A stretch of 64,000 nucleotides of DNA, taken from NCBI GenBank assembly GCA_963966185.1, contig CAWZYM010000331.1:1569001-1633000 (forward strand), written 5' to 3'. Shown piece after piece: positions 54,388 through 64,000 of this stretch. Both the position numbers and the translations under genes were made by a program. The first letter of the stretch is position 1, and each line of letters starts with the position of its first letter. The stretch comes from Rhabditoides inermis (taxonomy: Eukaryota; Nematoda; Chromadorea; Rhabditida; Rhabditidae). A model generated the notes under the pieces. It searched no databases. It saw only the letters and a program-made list of their open reading frames with translations, and had not been told where the DNA came from.

Positions 54388-56722
54388 CTAGAAGGAGTCC
54401 TCACGACAAAAGGCGTGTCTTTGCGGCGTCTGCCCGAAGCTCCTGGAAGGTTGTGGTGTTAGTACCAAAATAGGGAGTATAAGAAAGAAGAAAAGAAGAA
54501 TAGAGTTAAGGATTGATAAGGTAGGATGAGGTAGAATAGAGATGAAACTTGAGAAACAATTAAAACTAATTGTTAAACAACGTATTATATCAGTGTTTTG
54601 AAACGTATCAATCAAAACGTACCGCGACGCGTTTTCGACCATCGAATCGAGCCGCTCGAGGGCGCAGCGCTGTAAATGAACATTTATTGAATTTAAACTA
54701 GAGGAAGTTTTCAACATATTTGAGAGGACAGTTTCAAAATGAGAAATATTCACCTATGACCGACCTTTGCGGGCGCGGCGTTGTTCGAGCGCTGGTTCTG
54801 ATAGGGCGGGTCGTAGCAGTCGGCGACTGCGTAGCCGCCCGCTTCATACGCCGACACTGCGTAGCTGCCCCTGCAAAACACGCGTCGCAGCTCATGACTA
54901 CTGAACCTACCGTATCTGCACGTTGCTGCCGGGATGGTTCGAGTAGCGCTCATCGTAGCGGTCCTGATTCAATAAAATTGTTGCATTGAATCTAATCACT
55001 TGATTAGGTGTTATATGCAAAGAATGAGACGTACTGGTTCATGTTTAACTAACCTGTCCGAACACCTGCTCTCTTCTTTCCTCGAGGTTGTAGCTTCCGC
55101 GGCGACCGGACGGCTGAAAGTGAATCGAAATATTTGAAATTTAATAATGACAACAAATGTAAACTGTAAGATTAATATAAAGTACAGTAACAACTTTGAC
55201 AGTTCCGTGGATGCGTATAATGTGTGAAAACCTCGAAGAGAGATGAAATGAGTTGAATGCGTTACTTGTACAAACTCTCAACCTCACCCCGTGTCTTTCT
55301 ACCTATAGTCGCCGCCTGGTGGATAGTTTCTGTTATTGCCAGCCGGGGTCAGTTTGCGAAACTCAGTTGCGAGCGAGAGAGGTCAGACGGCGCGACAAAG
55401 ACTCGAGTGTGCCGCGGCCTCTTTGATTCGCATGTCGGCTTCTTTTATCGATATTAGAGTTTGAATGCGCGCGCTCGGGTCTCCTCACGACTAGAGGGTA
55501 GATCAAATGCGACAAGAGGGTAGATCAATTTTCTACCGTGACCCGGCGAACTATCTCCCTGAATAATATTATACATACCTGTCCATTCCCATGCAGGTAG
55601 GCGCTCCTCTCGTAGTGGGCCGACGCTGACGCGCGCGGAATCAGCGTCTAGATAAGGGGGTACACCAGTGTGGCTAGAGTTGGCAAGACGGAGAGTCAGT
55701 ACACGGTGTTAGAGTGTGTAATACAAGAGGGCCGGCGATAGGGCATCGTACTTCAAAAAAACTATCTCTTTGAAACTCCTCTTTGAAATTCGATACCGAC
55801 TTCGACACGGCTTCGAACACGACCAAACAGAGTGTTCCGAAGGCGTTTTGAAGGAGCTGACTGACCACATAAACAGTTGGCAGAGAGATATAAACACCAT
55901 ACAACTCTGTGGAGTCTGTGGACTACCCCTATTTGATTCTATACTGGTTCCATACTATTCTGGTACTCCCACCTCCATCACGGCCACGTTGTGCGTGGAG
56001 CTGGCGCGATTCATCGGATGCAGCTGTGCGCGCTCCCTGCAAAGAGAAATTAGATACTATATTATGTATATTATACTGCAAATCAAAGAATACACTAATC
56101 AAAATATGTCGATATTTAAAAGAACAATAGCTAACTGAAATTGTCAAACGAACGAAGTGTTTAGTAGGAGTGTAGATGGAAACGTAAGATCTCGATCGAA
56201 TCACCTCTCCTCCCTCTCAACAGCCATGTGTAGATGGTCGTGTGATCGGGAGGCGCGAAGCGGGCCACCGGTAGAAGACGAACCACACTCGATCACTGTC
56301 CTGCCGAAGAAAGTTCACACTTTTTGATGTAATTCTATGACAGTGTTACAGATGGAAGTAGATCACTCGAGCTTCGAACGCGCACGACTCTCATCAACCA
56401 CACTCGATCACTGTCTTGCAGAAACAAGTGCAGACAGCTCATGTGCTTCTATGACAGTGTTACAATTCACAGTGGAGTTGAGTACTGAATGATATGAAGA
56501 ACACGTTTCATACGTTATACTATTCCACGTCTACAGTTTTTTTTTAGACATTTTGCTAGTAATTGTTTTTTTTTCACGAAACCGTGACAGCCTGTTCTCA
56601 CTTATGATCCAGACTCGCTCGCATCTCCTCGCTGCTAGTACGACCCATCTGAAGGTCGCGAGGCTCCGGAGGTTTCTGGATGGACACCTGGAAGGGAGGA
56701 GGGTGGAGAGAGAGAGATAATA

Positions 56723-56767
<45 letters not shown>

Positions 56768-57137
56768 ATAAGAGAGAGAAAATAAGAGAGAGAAAGAATA
56801 AGAGAGAAAGAGAGAGGTTACTAAACGGACCTGTCGTGTCCGGATCAGCTCAGCCTCCCTCTCCCGCAGAGCCCGGATCTCGGCGGCGATTCGTGGATCC
56901 GAGATCTCATCAGAAGACTGCAACAGTGACTTGTACACTTGTACTGGTGTGTTACTATTACTCGTCAACAGATGAACTTGTTTTGGACATAATAAAGACA
57001 ATTAAAAATGATACTAGTTTCGATTAAATAACTTCGTACCGGCATGTTTCTACTAGGCGACGCATTCAGTCCCTGTCGCTTCGCGATCAGAGCAGCCGCC
57101 GATTTCTTCACAAAGCGACCGGTCCTGGAAGAGAGTG

Positions 57138-57194
<57 letters not shown>

Positions 57195-58213
57195 CTCACC
57201 TGGGTTCCTCCTTGTCGTGTAGAAGGGGCGGCGGCGGCGGGGGCACTGGTATGAACTGGGGCGCCCTCTCCTCTCTCTCCACCGACTGCGCCCTCGGATC
57301 GGGGATGCGCAGCTCGCTGCCGACGCGCGGTCGATCCGCAGACTTGGAGCGAGGCTCCGTGGGTGTCTTGTTCTGAAATGCAATCGCTTCGACTGAAGGT
57401 AGGTCACGGTGAATCAAGTATCGTTCACATTTATTGTTGGAATTAAGGCTCAAAAAGAACACGCATTGTAGTGATACAATGAGAGTTCAAATAGAGAGTC
57501 TCTTTTGGCTTAGGATAAGGCTCGCGCCAGAATTCTCAAGAAGTTATATCCAAAGGTCATATTATCAACAATGTGAACTCGTCCAAATCATGCTAGTTAG
57601 ATTCGCACCGTTCCGTAGGCCAGATCACTGGTCGAATAACATTTAGTGAGAGCTGAGCGAGATAGAAGGAACAGAGGGAGGGAGAGAACAGAAGGAGATA
57701 GATAGATAAATTTGATATAATCCAGTCCAGATGAATAGTCATATGTAGTTCAGCACATATCGGAATTTCTTTGAAATTCAACAAAAGCACATATATTTTC
57801 TTTAAAAAGTACTCGGCGTAAAGAGATGAACTTTGTCTTAACCCAATCCAGCAAAAGTACATCTATAAAACGTTTACAAATACTAACACAAACCTGCGCA
57901 TACTGAAATGTTATGTTGTTGTTGCTAACAAGTTACCACAACGACATGAACAAAGAAGAATTCAGTAAAAAAAAAACATAGGATAGGAGAGGGAAGAGAG
58001 ATAGAGATAGAGAGAGAAAAGAGAGAGAGATGTGCAGGTTTGTGTTTGTATTTGTAAACGTTTTATAGATGTACTTTTGCTGGATTGGGTTAAGACAAAG
58101 TTCATCTCTTTACGCCGAGTACTTTTTAAAGAAAATATGAACTACCGGTGAAACGAATGCATATCTTGATTCTCTTGTCCTCTGTCCTCCTCACATGCTC
58201 TGTGTCTCTGCCT

Positions 58214-58245
<32 letters not shown>

Positions 58246-61200
58246 TCTCCTTCTCTCTCTCTCCCCCTCTCTCCCTCTCCCTCTCTCTCTCTCCCTCTCT
58301 CTCTCCCTCCCCCCCCCCACCCACTTCTCTGTGTCTCTGCTCCTCCCTCTTCTCCCGCATCTCCTCTCTCCTCTCCTGGCTATTCTTTGCCATCGCTGCT
58401 CTGATGTGTGCTGTCAGCTGGCCCGGCCGGATCTGATCCGTGCAGAACTTCCGCTCAAGCGTCCCCATCTCCGGCTCCTAAAAGACAGACACCTTGGGGT
58501 TCTCTTGTTTTCCACTCTTTCATTTCGCTTTATTGGTACTTGACTACTTGAATACGCGAATGTTCCTTCAGCTTGGCAGCGCGGTTGGAGCATTCAAGTA
58601 TTCAGGTATGCTCTATTGGTTTTGACTAAGTAGTAATACATTGGATATGAAAAACACTGCATCTTCCCAGTTCACCCATGCACCACAAGTGTCGAGCGAA
58701 ATACGTTTATTCCAATAATTACGAGCGGATAAATAGTTATGTGGTGCGAACCGGGGAAAACGAGAATAAATTAGTGTCGATGGTATCGATTAGTATTGAT
58801 TGGTTCGTGGTGTGGGGATATCGATTAGTAGTGCATGGGTGGACGGGGTGAGCGGTTGCGATGGTGGGAGTGCGAGCGGGAGATAGTCGAGTCGCGTACC
58901 TTCGCAGAGTGGGCGGGACCGGGAGGGGCGTGGCCGGGAGGGGCGTGGCCGGGAGGGGCGTGGCCGGGAGGGGCGTGGCCTGACTGCTGATGGGCGCGCG
59001 CTGGCTTCTGCGGAGATGCGGATCGCGTCTAGAAAATAAGTTCTCGTTAAAGGTAGTGTACCCTCTGAATCTGGGTGCATGTGTAAATACAACATGTCAT
59101 TGTTCACGACTCAATGAGTATATTATGATGATGCAAACATATATTCTGAAACAATTTAGTTTTAAAAAATTATTTGAATATTGGAGTGAGAAATCGAAGA
59201 AACTAATAACTTTTAATCAGCTCGGGGGTATGTGCACAACTGCACGAAGTTACACAATTTGACCACACTAACGGCTGTTTCATTCAAGACAATTTATTTG
59301 CATGTGTTTATATATTGTTTCTTATGTCATTCTTATTTTATATAACATTTCTACTATGTGTTTTTTTACTAAACTGGCGAAAACAGCTGATGGGAAATTA
59401 TATGCTAAACGCAGTAAGATATGTTGAATGATGATAAAAATCATAACTCACAACGTTGCGCAAATATACGTATCATGTTGGATTAAAAAAAAATGTTTGA
59501 TAATTTTTAATTTCATTATTTTTGATCACAAACAACCATAAACGACATAAAAATACCTCTAAAAGACATTGATAATACATTCGTGATATTTTTTATATTT
59601 GATTCAGAGGGTACACTACCTTTAAAGGCACAGGGGCGTTTAGAATTACCAAGGTTCATCGAAATTCACTTATGAGAACTTGGCAAAACTGTTTGCACGT
59701 GGCGGGAATCGAACGGCATAGTATGTTTCACAAACCGTGAGCGTTACCACAACACTATAACGACTTGTTCTGACCATATAAGTCGAGCTCAATTGTCTTT
59801 TTCGCAATAATATGGAAAACTATGAAATAGGTAAATATTGCGACTAAAGTTTGCAAATTCATACCATCATTAAAAAAATGCAAATCACGTTTTCAAAGAG
59901 TAAAAGTTTCTGAAAATCCAAAACATTCTGTCTTTGCATTGTAAAATAGGCCCATGGACAGCCCATGGACAACTTTGCAGAAGTGCAGCGAGAACTCATC
60001 TGCAGAATCGGCCCTGGGCCGATTTCGCAGACGAAATTCAGACAGTCTGTAAAATCAGCCCAGGGCCGATTTTACAGACGAATCGCAGACAAAGAGGGCA
60101 GAACCATCTGCATTATCGGCCCTCGGCCGATTTTGCAGACAGACCTGATAGCTTGTCTTGGCAAAACATTCACCAAGCGCGAGGATCGAACTCGCGAGAT
60201 AAGATCAATGTTCGCGGTGCTACACCACTACACTACGCTGGCACATGTTGCGTGCTGCATTAACTAATAGTCGACAGCGCGCACCTCAAAAAAGTATTGT
60301 GACAGCTACTGCTAATTGTGTGAGAGTGAACATTCAAATATCAAATGCTATGTTTCCAAAAGATTAGTTCCTTGTTTTCGAAACAATTACATTCACTAAG
60401 TAAGCATCATCAAGTCTCGTCTCTTTGAACGCAGCGCATTGTTTCCCGTCTTTGAGAAAGAGAGCAGCGCAAGCGTGGATGACCTAGTGGTATCGTTGTG
60501 CAATCTGCGCGCTCGCTTCTTGGGATCGAGTCCCGCGCTCGGCGAATGTTTTTGCCAAGACAAGCGATCAGGTCTGTCTGCAAAATCGGCCGGTTCTGCC
60601 CTCTTTGTCTGCGATTCGTCTGTAAAATCGGCCCTGGGCTGATTTTACAGACTGTCTGAATTTCGTCTGCAAAATCGGCCCAGGGCCGATTCTGCAGATG
60701 AGTTCTCGCTGCACTTCTGCAAAGTTGTCCATGGGCTGTCCATGGGCCTTTTTTACAATGCAAAGACAGAACACTTGGAAATTGATAGTTTGTTTCATTT
60801 TTGAACTATTTTACAATTCATTCACAGAATTTCAAGAGCGATTTTGCATCATAAGTTGTTAAATATCTACCATAGACAGTTTTGCAATTTCAGTCGCATT
60901 AGTTGCCAGTTTCAAAGTTCTCTATAACTTTGCGAAAAAATCAATTGAACCCGACTTATATCGACGAGATGCGCACAGAGCTCAACTTTACGATAAGCAT
61001 TTTGGCGCGAAGTTCGAATTCGCCTTACCAAGCTTGGCACGTGCACATTTTAGTAAGCGTGTAGGTAACGAGGAAACGCCGTTCTTTCGCGTTTTCTTTG
61101 ATTATTTCGCGTTTCTATGGGTCAAACCATAAACCAAAGTCAAAAACTAAGCGCCTCTGTTGCTTTAAATTAAATTTTTTGTGCTGTGAATTTTGTTTCA

Positions 61201-61311
61201 AAAGCGAAACGTATGAGAAAATAACATGTTAGCTAACTTACATCAACTGCGGTCACGGTAATCATTGGAGGGACGGGCGAGCGTTGCGCCTTTCTGAAAT
61301 GTGGTGTATAT

Positions 61312-61359
<48 letters not shown>

Positions 61360-62653
61360 AAGAGAGAGGCCTCTCACCTGTCCACCTTCTTCTCCTTTTC
61401 CACCATGCGTATCTCCGTCTCGCAATGCGGCAGGGAGTGGATGTGCTGCCACAGAGGATCAGACAGACCGATACCTGTTGATAGTAACTGTTATTTCACT
61501 GAACACCCTTCATATTATGTATCGACAAACAACTCCATTAGTGCTATCATACATACGTTCATATTATGTCAACTGTTCGAAACGTATCCATGAAATTCTA
61601 ATAGAAAACGGCGTGTCCGTCCGTCCGTATGTCTGTAGGAGAGGCTCATGCGTGTGAGACGCGGCGGGTTTGCACTATTTTAGGCTACGCCGACTATAAC
61701 CAGGACTCCGACTGGTAAAACGATCAACGCACCTAGAAAGTTGAGCGCGTCTCGATGCGTCTTGAAGTAGATAAGCAGTCGCTCCGCCTCTTCGGCCAGG
61801 GGACGAAGATGGTCGGGTACGGGGCGCTGAGAGGGAAACCTCTCTCTCTCACTCTCTCTCTCTCACTCACTCTCTCTTTTTCCCCTCTCCCCCTCTTCCT
61901 ACCTTGAACGGGTTGAACTCCACCACACCCGCATCCATTCCGCTATCGGTGGATATGGACGTCATCTCCTCGCTCGTCTGGCGACTGTCGATCGCTGAAA
62001 TTTTGTTGACGAACCTAACGGTGAAATGTCAACGAATCACACCAATCCGCCCTACGAAAGAAATCACCGACAGATAAGATATGTACTTCACGCAGACAAA
62101 ACTTTTTGTAGTCGTAGATTATTATTTCTTCCTCTCTCGCATCGCGCGGTCGGGTCGAAATGATCTTCCCCCAGTACCCTTGAGCAAGGCGGGAAATAGC
62201 TCATGAGAACGCTGTCTTCCTAGCTCGCGGAGTTATTGTTGTGGGTTATAATGGAAGGAAAGGAACACCCGGAGCTCCACTATCGTCTATAATGGTATCT
62301 GATTCGAATGGATTATGGAAAGGAATTCGAATGATTTTTGACTGATTATCGATCTAATATCGACTTTCGACATTCGACCATACCATCCCTGTTGCTAAAC
62401 TGTGTTTCTTCCAGCGCTTAGCCCTTGTGGTGTACCGTATGCACTTGTTGTATAGTCAGGATATAGCGATTCTGAATGAATGATTGATTGAATGATTGAT
62501 TGAAAACCTTTTGTGTTTCATTTCCGTTGTTGTGTTCTCGATATATGCAGTGAATCTATGATAGTCAGTATGAATACATATAACACCCACCAGTCTCCCT
62601 TGGTGACGGCTGCTTCTTGTCCTTCCGCTCCTTGTCCTCCTGAATTACACCTG

Positions 62654-62701
<48 letters not shown>

Positions 62702-63286
62702 CGAGAGAGAGAGACAGAGATAGAGCCTCACCTCTCGCACGAGCTCCCTCACAGTGCTGTGGCTCCTCTCCTTCTGCAGCTTTCCATTGGAGTGGTTGGA
62801 GTGAGTGGAATGGGACGACGCGGATCGGTCGATGGTCATCGAGCGGGGACTGAACGTTGTCAGGAGGTGTTTAGCGTATGGATTTTCAATAGGTCAGACA
62901 AACGTGAAATGGCAAAGGCGTTACGTGAACCGGGAGGACACCGTCTATTTTCAAGCATGTAGGATTTTAGTGAGATCTGCCCGATCGCTCTATCTTCGCA
63001 CCCCTGGTAGTCTCGCCTCGCTGTACCCGCGGACGCTCGCCTCATATATACACTTGCTACATGCGTACGGTCGCCTCACGCACATTCCACATGCGTACCG
63101 CTCTCTTGTTCACACAATGTGAGGGCTTCCCTTTCTTTCGCTCACCCGTCCTTGCTGCGCGGGTCGGGCGACCTGTCCCTTTCTATCGTCCTGCTTCTCC
63201 TCCCGCCCTCCTCGTTCCCTTCTCCCTCCAGCCTAATCGGCCAGTCGCCACTGTTCATCTTGTGCACCACCTGAGAGAGGGTTGTT

Positions 63287-63335
<49 letters not shown>

Positions 63336-63661
63336 TGCACCTCCTGCACGTTCTTCACCGGCACATCAGCCGGATCGTAGCCTTGTCGCGACGGCTGCTG
63401 TCCAGGTCGGAGGAACGGGTTGGTCGAGTTCTATAATGTTTATAAACTTTGTAAAACTAACTTAAGATTTTTAGAGCGTTGTTTTACCTACTCGTCCGCT
63501 AAAATGTTTTTTTCTAATAGGTCGCAGCCACTCACTTTGCTAGCCTTGTGCCGCTCCCTCGATTCCCGCCCCTTCTCCTTCTCCCTATCCTCCTCTCGTC
63601 CTCTCAAATTGTTGATGATCGCACGTATCGCGTTCTGGGACTGGGGAGACTCTTTCTGTTT
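54388..63661 (-). CDS. Charged scaffold-like protein, 23 exons, may extend past right edge
   Basis: Minus-strand exons from 63661 down to a stop at 54388-54390 give 701 aa. In order: 63661-63536, 63430-63341, 63270-63146, 62849-62732, 62639-62591, 61994-61903, 61826-61733, 61474-61378, 61293-61242, 59028-58900, 58477-58325, 57372-57200, 57124-57040, 56917-56831, 56687-56602, 56300-56205, 56036-55973, 55647-55579, 55113-55054, 54963-54911, 54870-54765, 54669-54623 and 54442-54388. Every junction agrees in phase. The most structured part is FNPFKRPVPDHLRPLAEEAERLLIYFKTHRD...DPLWQHIHSLP. Later come EIRALREREAELIRTRQ, which weakly recalls the EIR..REREEEL motif of MISP/AKAP2-type cytoskeletal proteins, and a Tyr/Ser-rich tail. 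No signal peptide or membrane segment is visible. Family not recognised. Confidence 0.82.
57139..57192. repeat. (GA)n microsatellite next to an antisense-gene donor
   Basis: A pure GA run on the plus strand, hence CT on the sense strand, starting two to three bases past the donor of exon 57372-57200. Similar runs are at 56704-56815, 61312-61370, 62656-62715 and 63285-63333. Confidence 0.93.
57500..58140. mobile_element. Hairpin element, second copy (family F)
   Basis: It matches 6470-6610 at its left, then forms arms 57785-57895 and 58030-58138 as near-perfect inverted repeats around a loop with GA-rich sequence. It sits in an intron of the antisense scaffold gene. A 165-base stretch with CT repeats separates it from the exon at 58325. 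Confidence 0.7.
58914..58982 (-). repeat. In-frame 15-bp repeat encoding GHAPP
   Basis: Four units of GGGAGGGGCGTGGCC (plus strand) encode (GHAPP)4 in the scaffold gene. The unit is a multiple of three, so copy-number change would not break the frame. Confidence 0.95.
59045..59627. mobile_element. TTAA-flanked MITE, second full copy
   Basis: The ends AGGTAGTGTACCCTCTGA and TCAGAGGGTACACTACCT are each bordered by TTAA (59044 and 59622). The length is about 580 bases, with an AT-rich non-coding interior differing from the copy at 43043. It lies in the scaffold-gene intron at 59029-61241. Confidence 0.88.
59697..59765 (-). repeat. tRNA-like sequence
   Basis: The minus strand reads TAGTGTTGTGGTAACGCTCACGG and later CCGTTCGATTCCCGCCACG, an A box and a B box or T arm. 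It lacks a paired anticodon arm, so it is a SINE head or relic. Confidence 0.5.
59935..60250 (-). mobile_element. tRNA-derived SINE, copy A
   Basis: The minus strand has a tRNA-like head (AGTGTAGTGGTGTAGCACCGC, then CGCGAGTTCGATCCTCGCGC). A body follows with repeated CTGCAAAATCGGCC and TGTCCATGGGCTGTCCATGGG, ending TTACAATGCAAAGACAGA. The body is almost identical to copy B at 60470-60785; the head is different. Confidence 0.78.
60470..60785 (+). mobile_element. tRNA-derived SINE, copy B
   Basis: The plus strand has head GATGACCTAGTGGTATCGTTG and GGGATCGAGTCCCGCGCTCGG, then the same body as copy A, ending TTACAATGCAAAGACAGA. With copy A it forms a head-to-head inverted pair separated by about 220 bases, a potential large hairpin in the scaffold-gene transcript. 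Confidence 0.78.
62120..62503 (+). mobile_element. Retroposon 3' end (family E), longest copy
   Basis: It runs from TTATTTCTTCCTCTCTCGCATCG through GCTTAGCCCTTGTGGTGTACC and GGATATAGCGATTC to a (GATT)n tail. It lies antisense in the scaffold gene's intron between 61995 and 62590. It matches 45721-46115 (inverted) and 26077-26208. Confidence 0.82.
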
Positions 63662-64000
63662 CTGAAATAGTTGCATTGAATGAAACCGCTCATATGAGCG
63701 GGGCGCAGGCCAACCAAAAGTCGTCCGCGGTCCTCAAGCCTAGGCTTCTTCCCGCTGGCGCCCCGCTCCTTTCCCGTTCATCGCGGTTGGAGAGTCTCCA
63801 ATTTCAAGGGGATGGCAAAATACATACTACAGAAATGATCCTGTGAAGTATGATCTCAACGAAAGAAACCTAGCCAACGCCTATCTGGGATCACAGAGTG
63901 CAACTCGCGCCGGGTTTACATTTCGAGAAATCAAGCCACGACTCACTCACAGTCGGTCAATCAGAAGCAAACGATATATCTCTCCTATTCTCGCACCTCC
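63662..64000. other. Right edge, no exon recognised
   Basis: This sequence precedes the first recognised scaffold-gene exon. The acceptor at 63662-63663 shows that an upstream exon or a trans-splice site exists. No Met begins the 63661 exon frame, so more coding sequence probably lies beyond this window. Confidence 0.45.

Overview
This is animal DNA, most likely from a nematode. Genes are split into many short exons with GT..AG introns, and acceptors mostly read (T)TTCAG or TTGCAG. One gene (43.6-45.3 kb) has the residue pattern of the SXP/RAL-2 (DUF148) family, known mainly from nematodes. Several first coding exons sit directly behind a TTTCAG-type acceptor with no visible upstream exon, as expected with spliced-leader trans-splicing. 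Introns and spacers are large and full of (CT)n/(GA)n runs, hairpin MITEs, tRNA-derived SINEs and LINE remnants. The species cannot be fixed from the sequence.

Layout: (1) 1-3.8 kb, no gene seen. (2) 3.8-8.9 kb, plus strand: an ANTP-class homeobox gene, seven exons in one continuous frame (279 aa), with a rough-like homeodomain. (3) 10.3-42.0 kb, plus strand: a complete agrin gene of about 1,580 aa. Its order is signal peptide, NtA, 8 follistatin/Kazal modules, 2 laminin-EGF, a ninth follistatin module, EGF, LamG, a short Cys-rich link, LamG, EGF, LamG. A second first exon at 13.5 kb encodes another signal or anchor peptide and joins in phase at FS2, so two promoters are likely. (4) Two small genes lie antisense inside agrin introns: a 70-aa C-terminally anchored membrane protein (31.8-32.9 kb) and a 76-aa neuropeptide-type precursor with two KR sites and an amidation glycine (38.1-38.8 kb). 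(5) 42.3-42.8 kb: a 225-bp tandem array with two intact tRNA-Leu(CAG) genes and a third cut off in its anticodon arm. (6) 42.8-45.3 kb: the secreted SXP/RAL-2 gene with a TATA/GATA promoter, a TTAA-flanked MITE in its leader and a C-terminal 10-residue repeat; its promoter and signal exon recur as a broken copy at 53.2-53.6 kb. (7) 47.8-51.2 kb: an unrecognised secreted protein of 182 aa, with 427 bp of pure TTTG in intron 1. (8) 54.4-63.7 kb, minus strand: 23 consecutive phase-consistent exons (701 aa) of a charged scaffold-like protein that may continue off the right edge.

Agrin is an extracellular-matrix proteoglycan that binds laminin through NtA and cell-surface receptors through its LamG domains. 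The other genes show no functional link to it beyond position. The least explained pattern is the word GAAACGTA (usually TGAAACGTA), seen at least 38 times on both strands where about two are expected, almost all in introns and spacers.
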